Shown here one piece after another: positions 46,831-61,360 of a stretch of DNA of 64,000 nt. A program made the translations under genes and the position numbers. Numbering within the stretch: the first letter of the stretch is position 1; every line of letters starts with the position of its first letter. Origin of the DNA: Himantopus leucocephalus. Its lineage: Eukaryota > Chordata > Aves > Charadriiformes > Recurvirostridae. Location of the stretch: contig RSEF01000031.1 in NCBI GenBank assembly GCA_003993805.1, positions 18,572,368 through 18,636,367 of the forward strand. The letters run 5' to 3'. The notes below the pieces were generated by a model. It had not been told where the DNA came from. It searched no databases and saw only the letters and a program-made list of their open reading frames with translations.

Positions 46831-49800
46831 AACTTCACAATGTTCGTAGTCCTTTTAAAATGCATCTCAGAAGCAGCCTGAGCACAGAACAGAGCCCAAA
46901 GATTTTCCAAGACCAAACTGGGTGTCTTGTTTTGAAAGTGTGTCCCTGAAGGGCGGGATCAGATTGTGAATATTTCAATGAGGTCACTTGCCTCTCAGGA
47001 ACAAGAGGGCAAGCCGTCTTTGTGACTGAATTAGGTTTAGGCTAGGAAAGCAGCTTGGGCTAATCACAAGGCTCCCAATGTGCACAACTGCTGCATCTGC
47101 AACATTTGCTTTTACTCATTTAACTTCAGGAGTCTTCAATGGCATCTGCAACGCAAAGCAAACAGCAACTCTTCAGATCAAGGTTTCAGTCTGAGTAGCC
47201 TCTACTGCTGACTATGGGCATTGCCAAATTTAGTGCTTGGCATATCTGAGCACTTGATATGACTATTTAATTCCAGAAATGCTGTTAACCCACAGAAGAA
47301 ATCTCTTGCATTAGGGAAAAAGGGGTGATTATTAGTTTCAGGTTTTGTGATCTTTCTCCTTATTTACTGTCTCAAGCAAGTTTTTTTCTTGGTAGGTCAG
47401 AGGAACACTGGTGTGAGGCCTTGCACTGCATATTTGTGTGTGTGGTCATGTTCTTCCAGAATGCATCCATTTTGCCAATTGTAGCAGCATGAGTAAGATT
47501 TTCAGAAAGTTTTGCTTTACTAATGAGATCGGGCTTAATTTAGGTAAAAAGAAATCCATCTTTCATTATTATTCTTTTTATAACTTTATCTGCTTCTAGT
47601 TGAATACTAGATACACTGGAGAAATCCAGAAGAAACAAAATGTATGCAGCAGCAATTTTTTTCAGTTTCAATGCTCACTTACAAACATTGAGTAATCATA
47701 TGATTCCTACTATTAATGTGGCCCATGACATTTAAATGATTTGTGAACTGTGAGCAAGCTTCTTACAAATATTACAATGGGTTGTAAAAGCACTTCTCAT
47801 GGAGAATTCTATTTTATAAACTAACAAAAGATTTTATTTTCTGCTTTCCCACGCTTCTAGTGGTGTCTTCAACATTGTGCCTTCTCTCCTACAGTACAAA
47901 CCATATATTATTTAAAAAGATATTTCAGCTGTTTATTTTGAGCTGCTTTAGAAATACTAGAGTTGGGAAGCAATATAAGAGATGTGAACCACAGTATCTT
48001 GAAATGACCCAGACTACAGCCAGCCTTGTTCACATATCTACTACCTTAACCTTGTATATTTTTCTGTTGAGCTTTCCAGTCTAACTAAGCTTTATCTGAG
48101 GGTGTGTGTTGATGTAGACAGGCTTCATTTAGCTCATTTGTTTTTCAAGTTGTAATACATATTTCAGAATAAAAATACTGTTAAACACTCTTTGCCTTTA
48201 CATAGTAAGTTGGTCATGAAGGTCTATGTGACCTGTGACCTCAGAGCTAAAATTCATATTTCCATTAGTATCTCACATAAATTAAACTAAAGCAGCTGGA
48301 AGTTCAAATGCCATTCGTAAAGTAGAATTTTCTTTTAGCACTCAATGAGCAGAAAGCCAATTAATCCTAAATAAGCTGTAAGCAAGCCATTTCCATCTTT
48401 GTAGTACAAAACTGTCTGAAATTTAAAATAAATTAAGAAAGGGAAAATGACAAAGTGTCCCTTTTTCTCATTTGATGTTACTCAGTAGACATACAGAAAT
48501 GTATTTTGATTAACTAATTTTCCTTTTACTTTTCTTCACTTATGGTTTCAGTATCATTTTTCTGTGGCTAATCCACTACTTCTAATCATTGAAACATAAG
48601 CTGTAGTAAGAAAGTCCATAAAAGGCAAAGTTGTCATAAAATTTTGCATTAACAGATATCCTGTGTTTCCCACAAAATACACAAACTCATATGTGGAAAG
48701 GGGATGCAATGACCTTTAGTGAAAGGGATGCCCTATACTGTCAAACAACCCTGTACCAAAAAACCTTGCGGATCAGGCTTTCTCAGGAAATCTCTGCTAC
48801 GAACTTAGAAGCCAGAAAAATACTAAGGTGAATGTGTACATATTTTCTGCGTGCCAGCGCTGAGTTACAGTGAAGCCTGCAAAAACCAGAGCAAACTTCT
48901 TGAGATACTAAAAAATTAAATAAAATATGTTCAAAGCTCAGAGGAAATGTTTGTTGACTGTTATTTGTTTGAACAGATTCAATATCCCCACCTTCAAGCC
49001 AGACACCTTTCTTCCCAAGAGGCAGATACCTGTTGTCAGCCCAGTTGTGGCTACCTTACTTTTCGTGTTTGGGGAAAGAAAATGTAATGTTTTCAAAGAG
49101 TTTTCTATTAAGTATTTTAAAGGTTTAGGAAAAACACCACTAATGCAGAAGTGATTTGGCTTTTTTTTTTTTAATGTTTGAGAAGATCAGCAAAGGCTGT
49201 CATTTTTCTTTCCATAAACCCCTGCAAGTCACTACTCCAAAGATGTATGATCAGCAGGAAAAGAAGAAAAGCCCCCCCAGTTAAATTTTATTCTGAAAAA
49301 AAAAAGTTTTTGTTTCCTTTCTGAAAAGGAAATAAGAAAAAAACCCTGTTGAGCTTTGTACAACTTGATGGATAGATTAGCTTCAAAGGGAAGATAAAAG
49401 ATTACTGATAACCGACAGCAAACAGCTGCATCTGTACATTGCTGGGATTTTAGCTGTGACCTTAAGGTTTTAGTCCACCCAGATTTGCTGCAGTTGTTGA
49501 AGGAATAAACTCAATAACATATTGCAGATATATCTCTTTAATGACAATAGGAGAAGATAAATAATTTATCTACTATTCTTACTCACTTTTTCATTGAACA
49601 ATTGAACATCAAGTATTTCATGTTTTCTGGTGATAAGTATTTTGATCCTAATGGATTTAAATAGGAATCCAGTGCCTAACTTTTGTAAGTTTATTTAGAA
49701 ACTGTAGCATAGAATATCTCCTCTTGGCTTGCTGGTGGTCTGCACTTAATCATCAATAAAATGTTTATGTGATTTACATAGGTTCATTGCTGTCTGGGAG

Positions 49801-52800
49801 AGGGAAGGTAACTGCAGTACTTTGAATGGAGATGTGGACAAGTAGTTCTCCAGAGGAAAATTGTCCAGTTCCAGCCCTGAAAGAAAGACAAGAGAAATAT
49901 CCCTTCCTTTCTTCCACCCCTGAGCTAAGTCAACAAACATAGTTAAGTATAAAAATGTCACAAAAAATGCCACCTGATTCTCATTTGCAATTTGTGTCAA
50001 TTTCTACACTCCTTTCAGTTCAGTATCTTTCAGTCTTTCTGTTTATTCTTGTTTTCTGGTGCAATGCTATCATCTTCTATCTTTAGATTTTTCTTCCTCC
50101 TATTTGCATGCTTTCTTACACACTGCTTTTTTTTCCCTTCTCCTTTTTGTCATGCTTCATTTCTATACCTTGCGTCTTGTTGCATGGCCTGAGAGTTTCT
50201 AAGTTTTCAGCTGTGCCCCATGATCAACATCAATCCATTGCCTTGAACTCTTTTCCTTACCTTTGTCCCAAGTCTTTGTGTGTTTTACCCTTTTGCAATT
50301 CCCCTAATGTAATTTCTACACAAAGCAATTGTATTGTTTCAGAGCTTCCTTTTCTGTTACCCTGTAGGGTATGTAAGAAGGCTCCAAGCACATCACAGAA
50401 AGCATGGGCTTTCACATGAGCTTGTGTGATCTCAAGCCTGTAAATCTGGCAGCAGTTCTAAACTCATTTTTTTCTGGGGATCAAGCTGACTTTTGGCATT
50501 ATGGGCTTCAAGCCACTTTTAGGGTCAGTTCTATCTATCTATCACACAGGGCTTAGTTGATTCTTTCAGCTAAAACAGCCACTGGTGTGGGTAAAAGGAG
50601 GCAATCAGTTGTACAGATTGACAACCTAATATGAAGAAAACCACTGCCAAGAATAAAACTTTATGTGCATTATCTGCAGTAGACATCAAGATCATAGAAA
50701 AGCAATAATAACTCTTCATGAGAAATTTGGGCAAGTCATGGCAATGTCTACTGGTCCAGCACAGCTGCATTTGAAAGCTCAGAGACAGGATTCACAGTTT
50801 CCTGTAACACAAGGAACACTTTGCATAGCTGCAAGTAGACTCAAAGCTGCCAATTCCAGAGCTCTGTTTGGATGGGAGTTCCCTGACAGTTAAGATTGCA
50901 GAAAAGTGGTCCAGCTGTGCTACAAGACAGCAGGTTTGGGGATAGTAACGAATGACTCAAACAGGCTATACTGAAGTCCTTGATAATTTTCAGAAGTGAC
51001 ACTGTATGGGCAAGTATGAGCCTTGTGCATCTCTAACACCCTTTGTAAATCTTGAGGTGGTAAGTTGGGTCTTCTGCTTTCTGTAGTGTTCTGAATTTTA
51101 TTCAGCATGAATATGGTTGAAAAAGATACCAAGCAATAATATCCCTAAACTCTCCATTTATTGCTTTTCAAACACAGGAGAGTAGTCTTTGAAGTGCCAC
51201 CTAAACTGGGGCCAAAGGTAAACATAAATGAGACTCTGCATGTTTAATAGAATTTGCATTTGATAATTTTACTGTCATTTCCTGTTGTGTGTACTATACT
51301 TTATACTAAAGCTGCTGTGTTATAGTGCCCCATTTACAGACTGTGCTTCAGAGTATGGACTCCTGCCTTCAGTACTGTGATTTCAGTGCTGCATTCAACC
51401 TAAACTCGCTGGGCGAGAAGGCAGCCTAATTCAGACTATTGCAACTCTCTTTGGACAGTGAATATATGATTTTGAATTTGTTTCAGAACTTTTCTTTGAA
51501 GGTAATTGTTACTCCAGTTCTTCTTTCCCTTATTATTTATTTCTGATCAGTTACATGGAAAAATATTTCAACCTGCTAAATTTTCCACCAGTTTTTCAAC
51601 TGACTGGTTTGTATTCTATCTTGCATTTCTTTACTAACTGCTTTTGTGGCTATGGACTTGGGATAAATTAAATTTTACCTAGTCATATGGGCTATTTCAT
51701 GTTGTTGATAGAACATTTGGTAAGCTTATAGAGACAAATCCAGGGAAAGATGTGGAAGCCTGCAAGTCAGGCAATGAGGCATACAGCTTTTACCCATTTG
51801 ATCCCCAGACTGCAGCTCTAAAATAAAAGTTAGACACTTAGGTTCCTGATAAAATTATGAGAAGAGGTAGGCATTTAAGAATCACCTCAGCAATTTAAAC
51901 TGAATGAGGCGATGATAAATAGGAGATGCTGAACACAGACATGCCCCTGGCCTTTCACCACCCCTGTGGAGCTTCTGGCACTTGGCTCAGATCTCTTCAG
52001 TGCACTTGATTTCCTTCTCTGTGTGGTGAGAAGATATAGCAATGCTGTTCCCTTTACGGCCTTACAACAAAATCAGCATACGTTGGCCTCTGTGACAACA
52101 CTCCTCATCTTGTTGCAGCGTATGAGTGTACTACTGTCCACCTCTATTGTCAGACCTAGGCATTTTGAAGAACAGAATGCAAGGTTCATGGAGCCAAGGC
52201 AGGAGAGTTAAAGGAGCATCAAACAGCAGCGTAGTCATTGGTGGACTCATTTAAGAGTGGGAGTCCTGGATTTTAGTCTTTACATCTCTTACTGCTTATA
52301 CATTTAATGTTAAAGTGAATCTTGGAAATGAAAAGGTACTATATCCCTTTCTGGCCCTGTTTCAGTAAATGGTGTGGTACATAAACCTCTCCCCCACACC
52401 TATATACGTCTGTCTGTATTGTAAAGAGGTCCTTATCTTGATCAGTGGAAGAGATGGATCTGAATCCCTTCAGGTCAGGGAATGATTCCCTGGATGAATG
52501 AATTAACGCCTATCCTGCTCTTTAAAAGCTGTAGGCTCCTCTACCTCATCCTGGTATTCTGGTGCCTTTTATAAAGAAAGCAGCTAACGCTATATTTTGC
52601 AAAGAGTCTGAAAGGCTAGAATTCATCTGGCTTAATATGGACAGTAGATATCAAAGTCTGAACTAATGTCTAAGTTCTCTTTACAGCCAACGGAGAGAAG
52701 TGGGAATTTACAGGGGTTTGTGGACTGTAAGGCAGAAAATAAGGCCGAACATCCTGCAAGTGTTTCACTGGCCATAAATGGAGCTGAGGGTGAATATCTC

Positions 52801-55800
52801 AGCTGCAGACAGCTAAATTATAAAGCCTGTGGCTAGGTGAGATAAACCCCATCCAGAGGATCAAGCACGCCTGCTGGATTACACCACTGGAGAGGCAAAA
52901 TTAACAGGCCTTTCTGGATTGCTCTAGACTAAGAGTGAAGTACCTAGAAAGCTCTAGGTTGTTGCTAAAGTCAGGAAAATAAGCAGCAGTTGAATCTCAT
53001 TTTTTGACTGAAACATCTGCAGTCTGGTTGTTTAAGGTGTGTAAATCCCATTTGGGATCTGGCCTTTGATCATAGTGGTAAACCTGTCTATCACTGAAGT
53101 TCAAAAGATGGTCTTAGTCCTTTGTTTTTCCCGTAAAGGACTTTGACCTGGTCCTTATCCTCCTCATTCTTTTATTGTTCCTATGTAATGCTGTAACTGA
53201 ACTGCCCTCATACACCTCTCAGTTCATATCTTCTTTGTGCTTTGTTGTGTCAAAATTAAATAGAGAAAAAGGAAAGAAAACTATCTGAACAAACAAATGC
53301 ACTGCTATGCTTTGGAAATAGTTTCCCTGCACATTACAGGTATCAGAGTTATGATCCTTAAATAGGGAAAGAACACAGCCAGGGATGTTTCTATAACTAA
53401 TAAGTTATTTTATATCTTCAGTATGAGAATAAATAGCTTAACAGATAAAGGATGAATTCCATTCAAAGTAAATTGAGGAAATATATTTTCACAAATATGA
53501 ACTAAAGTTGATATGAAAGAACAGTATTACATTGAGATTAATACAATTTATTATGCTTGCAGAACAGTACACCATTTCTCAGAAGCCTAGTTCAGTGTAC
53601 TTTAAATTAAAAGCATAAAAAAAGTATAATGTGCATCACCTCCCTTGGGGAGATGACCTTATACTCACAGAATATGAAAACTGTTTCTCCTTTTGTGAGA
53701 CCTTTGGAATAGTCTGATGCATGTCAATTCTTTTAAAGATTAGGAAAAAAAAAAAGCTTGACATTATCCTTACTAAATTGATAAAGACTAGGATTTCCAA
53801 GAAGCACAACAGAGTGGAGATTTCCATCTTTCTGAAACTGGACAAGCAGCTCTTGGATTCTTTTGATAGTCCAACCCAAACAGCTAAATCAGCAGGCACT
53901 TTCAAGTGGTTATAGTGTTTTTCACTTGGAGCAGTCCAGATTAATTAAAAGCAGATTTTTTTTCTGGAATCATGATTGCTAGCCTAACAATTTACAAATT
54001 GAGAACTAAATATAAAGATGAGATAAAATCCTGTTTAAAAGGAATAAACTAGCCTGTCTGGTCTTCTCCCCAGTGTTACAAATTAATCCTTATATTTGAT
54101 CCGAATTAATGCATTGTGTGTACTTTTTGGAAGAGAAAGACAAACATGAATCCAATAGTTCAGTTTGTAACTAAAAGTAATTGGCTATTCTTCTGTTCAC
54201 TGAAGTGTTCCTCACATCATTGTGCTATTTAAGGACTGGAGCTTGGTGTTGGGAAAGAAAAAAAATAAAGGGCAGGAGAGGCAGAGGGATTTTTTTCTGT
54301 CTGTATAAATTCTCGGGATACCACTATCTGCATGCAATTGAATGTGAAAACATAGACATCTTCCCCCATTTTGCTAAACTCCCAGCTCAATTTATTAAAC
54401 ACTAGTAACCCTTGGGAGTGCATTCTGGGCCCAGGCTAGAGGAAAGATGCTGACAGAGTTTCGTGCGGGATCCGCATGCCTCCCGAGGTGTGTGGTGATA
54501 CTGCTGGTATGGGGGATTATAAGGAAATAATTTTCTTCCCTTTCCCTGAACTCCAGCAGATTAAATACACAGGGCTCAGTAGTCTGTTTGCACGTGTTCC
54601 CTTGTGTGCTTTGAAGTATTATTCCAGTGATAATAATGAAGGAAAACAGATACTGTGTTCTTATTTCAGAATGGTGTTTTTTTACTAGCACTGGTGCTAG
54701 TAATCCTTTCCACTCGAGAGGAAATCAAATGTAAGCCTTCACTTTTTCTTTCCTTTTTAATGGCATGATTTGTTTTCTTATGGGTAGTTTGGAGAGAGTA
54801 TCATTGGAGAGAGTGTGAAAAACTGACAGCGCTAAATAAGTCAGATGCTCACAGAAATCTGCTAGAATTTTTTAGCTTTTGCATTATTATGTGATACCTG
54901 GCATCCATCTTTGAAGGTTAGTGAGTAAGGCAGTTCATACACATACTCCACTGTTTGTAAGGAATGTTTGCTTTAGATAAGAACATATTGTCCAAGTTAG
55001 ATTACATTTCTTCGAGCCACAAAAGTAAATTATGATAGGAACTCAGTGAAAACTGATGTGGCCAAGACAGCTTCCCATAAACACTTATTTTTGAGTTTTA
55101 TATATCTGGTTCCTAAGAAAGTGAGCTGAACTGAAAATAGTAGAAAGATTTGTATTTGCCTTTTACAGTAATAAAGATAACAGACATGAGGTATCATTTA
55201 AATTTATCTTTTCTCCTTTTAATTAAAAACATCCTGCTATTGGAGATAAGTGGCATCTCATCAGAAGGAATTTATGGATAGAAGGAGTGAGACTGTTGCC
55301 TGTATCTCTGAGTCAGAAGTGATAAAGGATTTACTGTAAAGTGTTATATATATGTAATGATAGCGCTCTTAGTTTCACTGCTTTAAATAAATGCAAGCTT
55401 TATATCCTTTGAAGATAAACTCTGATTTTAAAATAATTTAATTTAAAATACATTTTCATACTTTTGGTAACAATATTGCTTTAGAACTTTATTTTCTGAA
55501 GAAGGGGTAAGAAACTTGCTTACTTTTCACCGGGCTTGCTAGTTGTTTCCCTTTTCCATTTTGTCCACTTTTGAGCATGTAGACTGTCTCTGGAACTGCT
55601 TGTCCAACTTGTTGAGAAAAGGGTTGCAAAAGCTGAGTCTGAGCCACTTTTGTGTTCCCATAGTCTATTCCCATAGACTATTATTGTATTGAAAGCTTCG
55701 ACACACATCAGTGTTCTTAGTAAAATAATTTAAGCTGTCTGCCCAAAGCCCCAAGATATTCTCCCCATTCTTCCACCTCCAGAAGATCTAGATGCTCCAT

Positions 55801-57819
55801 CTTACCCGGTCAGGGCCACTCTCCATAGGAGTTTCTACAAGATCTGTAGAGGTCCTGCCATGGCTAACAGATCCAAATCACCAGATGATTCCCATATACA
55901 AGAAATCCGTGGAAGACGGCTATAGATCAGGTTCTCTGTGTCTTTGGTTAGACAGTAGCTAGACATCACAGAAGCCACAGAGCAAATCTCAAACCCAGAA
56001 GTGGCCCCCATACATGGGTGGGACTTGTGGGCTTCTCTTCCATTGTCATGGCCACCTAATGTCCTTCTGCAAATTGCACTCACTGCTTACAGGGCAGGAT
56101 AACATCAGGCAGATATTCAGATATCTGTTAACTGCCTCTAATACAGTTTAACAACTGCCAACAAGAGGGCCTAAAGCTGTGCCATTCAGCACTGAATACA
56201 GAGGGGAGGAAACAGTGATGATGTGACTAGAGGCAGTAGTGTCATGCTTATAAATTCATGCGATATCAACAAGATTGAAATTATTAGAAGACAACATCGC
56301 CATGCTAGCTGGGTCTGTACTGTCCAGTGTAGTGCAGGAGAGCACTCCAGGACAGCTTGCGTCTGCCTTTCTCCTCTCCCTGAGGTGTGACAGGAGAAGG
56401 TAGGGCACAGATTGCCAACCTCAGCAGTGGTGGGCAAAGGGGTGAAGGCTCACTCTTCCCTCTGCAGGGGAGCTGCAACATGCCTCCCTTGTACCAGGAC
56501 AGATGAAGTCCTGTGTTCATGGTCCTGTGGTCTGAAAGTACCTACTTGAAAATGTACCTCAAAGAGTTGGACAGGTGAATTCCACTGATGTAAGCTAATA
56601 CATGCATTACACTTTTCCCTCTGGATGTGGACTCATAGAGGACGCTGGCTCTCTACAGCCCCAAGTTGCAGAACTGGAGGTTTTCAGCTCAGATTTTTGA
56701 AATACTTTTTTGAAGTCCCAGTTTTGGCAAAGAAGTTTTTATAAGGTTTGTACAATGTTTTTGTTTACATTCATAAACATCACAGGGAATGTATTCAAAT
56801 GCAACTACTTTAAAAATACGTTTCTGAACATACTACTATTGCGTTAAAACCAAATATAAATTTGAATCCTACACTGCGTGAGTGAGTTATTTCATTAATC
56901 TTCATGAACTGTCTAAGTATCAGGAACATTTCTATCAGTTGAGCTAAAACCCAGAAAAGGCCACAAGTAATTTTAGGTCACAGTTGTATCTAAGCAAGAA
57001 ACAAATTTTATATGAGGTTTTTCTATGCCTCCCCTTTGACAGATGAGTACCGTAAGTCTGACCAGCAACAGCTATCCCCTGGTCCACAAGCGCTGGAGTG
57101 CAGCCTAGCCTTTCTTATGACACAGTAGGGAGCTCAGACTTGAAGCAAAGTATGCTGTAAATTTTCAAGCAGTTTCCCTTTTTATTGCACGTCTAGCATA
57201 GCCAGAGAAGCTCAGAAGTCAGCAGGATATTAGCGTGGCTCGACTAAATTACAGGGAAAGAGAAGAAATTTGCCCAGTGAATTTGCTTACTGTGTAAACC
57301 AGTGCAAAATTTGTCTCAGTGTTTTCCTCTGTACTGGTAAACGAAATGTAGTCATGCCATAGGCCTGACACAGACATGTAATCATCCATACTGTGACCAT
57401 GGTCCCTGGCATGTTTTTTATTTGGGTCAGCTAACACATTTGCAGGCAAAGCCTAGTCTGGTATTCAGGATGGACCAGGACCCATTCCCAATATGCAGTT
57501 TGGATGAGCTACCCTACGAAGAGGAGATCTGGGGAGGTTAGCTGCGTGAAAGTGATGTTTTGCTGTTGCAGCTGGGACTTAAGCAATAGAAGCAGTCTCT
57601 GGATTTTTTTTGTTTGTTTTACAAGTAAGAAATTTGTCTAGCAGTTTTACTGCCCAGCAGGCGAGTAAGAGGAACAGGGGTGTCTCTTGTATCTTGAATT
57701 GAAGTGTCTCCAGAGGGAAATCCTCTAAACTCCACCCTGACTCTCCATAACAGTTCCAGCCACACTTTTCCTAGGCAAATGGAGGTTTTCCACCTTTGCA
57801 TGGCAAATCATCTTCCTTG
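46831..57819. other. Non-coding stretch
   Basis: About 11 kb in which I recognise no gene or dispersed repeat. Octamers occur at 50102-50109 and 51252-51259. Bases 50000-50420 are T-rich, which opens long plus-strand frames. Bases 55660-55681 form a small perfect hairpin. Open frames up to 103 codons show no domain. Confidence 0.55.
55660..55681. other. Small perfect hairpin
   Basis: atagtctat (55660-55668), loop tccc, atagactat (55673-55681): a perfect 9-bp stem with a 4-nt loop. The stem does not extend further. It may be a chance palindrome. Confidence 0.55.
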
Positions 57820-58134
57820 AGTCAAGGTGCGTGTTCCGGTGCTCTATGAGAAATGGGTCAGGGTGCCAGCTGTTTGTAGCCAGGCATGACAAATCCCAGC
57901 CCAAGGTCAGGGATCCCGGTGAGCCAGCCAACACTGACCCATGCCTCCAGCCTGAGAGATGGAAGAGTTCCTGTTCCGGATGCTTGCAATCATCTGGAGC
58001 TAACCCAGCGCTCGTGCTGTTCCTCTCCCCATGGCACACAGGGAGCCCCTGCCAGGGAAGGTGGCAGCACTCACCAGTGCTGCTGTGGGACGGGAACCAT
58101 CAGCCTCAGGCCCAGCACTTGGCTATAGGAATAC
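57820..58134. other. GC-richer stop-poor segment
   Basis: This segment is richer in G and C than its surroundings. Plus-strand frames of 117 codons (57831-58184) and 80 codons and a minus-strand frame of 104 codons are open through it. The translations are rich in Ser, Pro, Gly, Cys and His, as expected from GC-rich non-coding DNA, and I recognise no domain. It could be an old exon, a decayed repeat or a regulatory element. It is not a CpG island. Confidence 0.2.
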
Positions 58135-61100
58135 ACAGTGCTTTCTTCTTCTTTCCTTTGTCTTTTTCCACACTGTATTGGTAGCTGACATATTTTTTTG
58201 AACATGTAATGGTCTCATTTGTATTTCATGCCTATTGGATTTCCTCCATGTGTTGGTCACAAATTGAAATTAACAAACTGGTGCATTCCAAGTAGGAGAT
58301 GAACACATACCTCCCCCAAGATAAACATCTCAGGAACAGCAGTATTGCAACACTGGGTGCAACAGCAATCCCACTTTTACCAGTCATACAATTACACTCA
58401 AAATCTTGTTTATGGGCAAAAAGGAAGTACACCCTCCATATATGCATACACAGTCAAGAATTTATTGTTAGTATTGCTGAAATCTTAACAATCTAATCAT
58501 GACTAGTCTGCGTTGAATTGTTACATTAAAAAATAGAAAATAATAAAGTTAGAATACTTCTATATAGAAAGGTTCTCAATAGTATAGTTGAAATTGTTAT
58601 GGACACGCTTCTGAGTTTCTACCCCTTCTGGTGGTAAGTTTACCCTTCCACTGCTCTTCTGATCCTGAGGTAGGTAGTTTTATTCTGGTTGTGGTGGTGA
58701 TGTTAAAGTGAGTTATCTATCTGGAGTCTTTTGCCAAATGGATTATGATGTTCATGTTGCTGCCTTCTTCTCCTTACTCCAGGATACACCCGAGGTCATT
58801 TTTATGTGTTTGCTAACACGCTTTTACACCTTGTCATTCTTCATTGTTTTGCAGCTCTGTATTACATCCAATTATACTGTATATTGTGGCTTTTATGTAT
58901 GTTAGATATTAACTCTTCGTTTTCTTTGTTACCCTTTATCTATTTTAGTCTAGCTCCAAGTCTGCATTTCTTTAACAGTGGCGATGTTGTTTGTAGCGGA
59001 GTCGTCTCCAGTTTCAATCTTGTGCCCCATCTCCTATCATTCCATGCCTGTACTGCTCTATGCTGTGTCCAGTGTCTCTGCTTCTCAAGGCCTCTGCTGT
59101 TGTACTAAACCTGAGTTTCTTTACAGTACATCATTTTTTTGGAGTTATAAACATCTCATTCTGCACAGAATAATTGTTTGTTACTGCTAGCTCTATAAAA
59201 CTGCAGCTGAACCACACAAAGATAACAAGAGGAAGACAAATTAACCAGAGACACCTGGTCAATTAGAGAAATTACTGTCACAGCTAAAGCAAGTAAAACA
59301 AAGCTGCAGGCAGGTCAAGAAAAGTTCGGACTGAGCAAGCCTGACAACCCTTACTCCTGAGGCTTTGCAAATGCAGTACAAAGCTTATGGGCTGTTACTT
59401 GCAGTGGTGATACCGTATTCCGGGGGTACATGGGTATGATACTGTGTTTGCACTGTTTGCAAGGGTGCTGACCGTCTTAATGTGTACTAATCTTTTATCT
59501 GACATATTCTGATACCTGTATACATCAGTACAAATTGGAAATCTGAAGCAACTGAAGCACGATGGCCTGCAGGATGGGCAGAAGTGGAAGTGCATTTTGC
59601 TACCATGCTGGTGGAATGACACAGGTGATATCACATTATAATGTAACACATTTGTGGAAGAGAAGAGTAGAAGTGGCACTATTTGAGCAGACAAAATATT
59701 TCTTGATGTTTTTTGAAATAGTTGCTGTTACTGATTTTATGGTCAAATAAATGCTAGGTAAATATAACAAAATATTAATCTCTCCAAAAAATACGTGACC
59801 CTTGGAAGTCATGACAAAAAGTAGTGAATGGACAATGCTTTCTCTTTGGTTTCTGTATATTCACCTCTTTATAACTACGGATATCAACTGGAAGCTAAAT
59901 AAGGGCCTGATACCCGTGACTGCCTAGCAGACTGTACGTTATGGAAGACACAGATAGGAGCAGCCAACATCCCTCAGCCTCAGGGGTTCTGGGGCTGTTA
60001 GGAAGGAAGAATATAGTAAAATTTTCTTGTAATGCAGGAGGAAACATTTATTGATCGCTAAGCCTGAGAGGGGATTTCTGTTCTACACAGTTCCATCCTT
60101 CCTCACCTGGAGGACGTATAGAAGAGCAAGGCTCTTCATATGTGCATGAGACAGGACAATCAGAAGAACAATTTTTAGTTGCTTGTAATTTTTGCAAGAG
60201 ATGAAACAATTGGATTCACCTGAGTCAGTCGGGTTTAGTGACAGTTGAATTCTGTATGTTTATCTATCCATACTCTAAATATAGAGCAAAATCCTTCCAA
60301 GTGGATGTCCCCATCCTCCATGACTTTTCCACTGGTTGTAGTCAGTATTATAGGTCAGGACAAGAAGACTTATGGTGGTACCCGAATAAGTTAAACTTAG
60401 AAATCCTGGTCCAAGAGAGAACGGTTATGAATCTCATTACACAGCCAAAACATTCATCCTGACAGAAAGGTCTAAAAAGCCTAAAGAGACTACTGTCTTT
60501 CCTGCTTCATTTTCTGACCAGTGAAACAGCTACACTGAATGGTTGACTAACACAGAAGGTGAGGGCATCCCTGGAGACTGAAAACTAAATAACACCTGGG
60601 ACAAACGTCCGGAGTCTGATCTCATCTTTGTCTGTTGGGCATGCAATCTGATTGCAAAATACAGTGCAATTTGAAGCCTCTGTTCAAGAGACAATTGGGA
60701 TTGGAATAACAAAGGTGTGGTAGAATAGGAATTAGCTGCATTGTTTGAGTAATGTTGAGTAATTTGCACAGTACCTTCCTAGGCTGTGCCTCACTCAGCC
60801 AAGTCCTTGGTACAGCGTTTCTCCCACGATCTGCAACTTCATTCACTAAGAAAAAGTAATGCATGTAAATAAGAAAGTGTGGTAGCAGAATTATAGCAGT
60901 TTGGTTATATTAGTATGACCTCAAAAACCAAAAGCCATCTGAAAAATTTTCTAAACAGGTTTTTTTTTGTGTAAATCTGCCAGCTATTAATTGCAAAAAT
61001 AGCTGCCTGAGAACAATTAGGTGGAAAATACAAAACATATCTCTTAGATGAATTCATTGTTCTACTTATAAACATCCGTTGGGGTATCACATCCTGGAAA

Positions 61101-61204
61101 AGCCACTCAGTTTCACTACATACGGAGCTTAAGGTTTGCTAGTTCCCATGCACTGGCAGGCCATAGCTGCTTTGCGTGCACATACGAGAAACACACCTTC
61201 CTCT

Positions 61205-61360
61205 GTATTCAGGTATGTAAATAATAAACACAGCGCCAGAGTCAGGAAATTATTTTTCTCAAGTTATTAATTAGAGCCATTAACCATGAATTTTCTGCAA
61301 CATAATCAGAAATGAAAACAATTAGTCAGCAGATGACCATAATTTGCATTCAGGTAGGTA
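61205..61360. promoter_or_regulatory. Candidate regulatory block: forkhead, homeodomain and octamer sites
   Basis: Two abutting forkhead-type sites, GTAAATA (61217-61223) and ATAAACA (61224-61230), are followed by ttattaattag (61264-61274) with paired TAAT cores. Then come an E-box CAGATG (61330-61335) and a perfect inverted octamer ATTTGCAT (61342-61349). Dense AT-rich sites of this type are common in conserved vertebrate developmental enhancers, but they also arise by chance in AT-rich DNA. Confidence 0.22.

Noticed and set aside
58666..58673. TGAGGTAG let-7-like seed
   Set aside because: The following bases diverge from let-7 and I see no complementary arm that would form a precursor hairpin.
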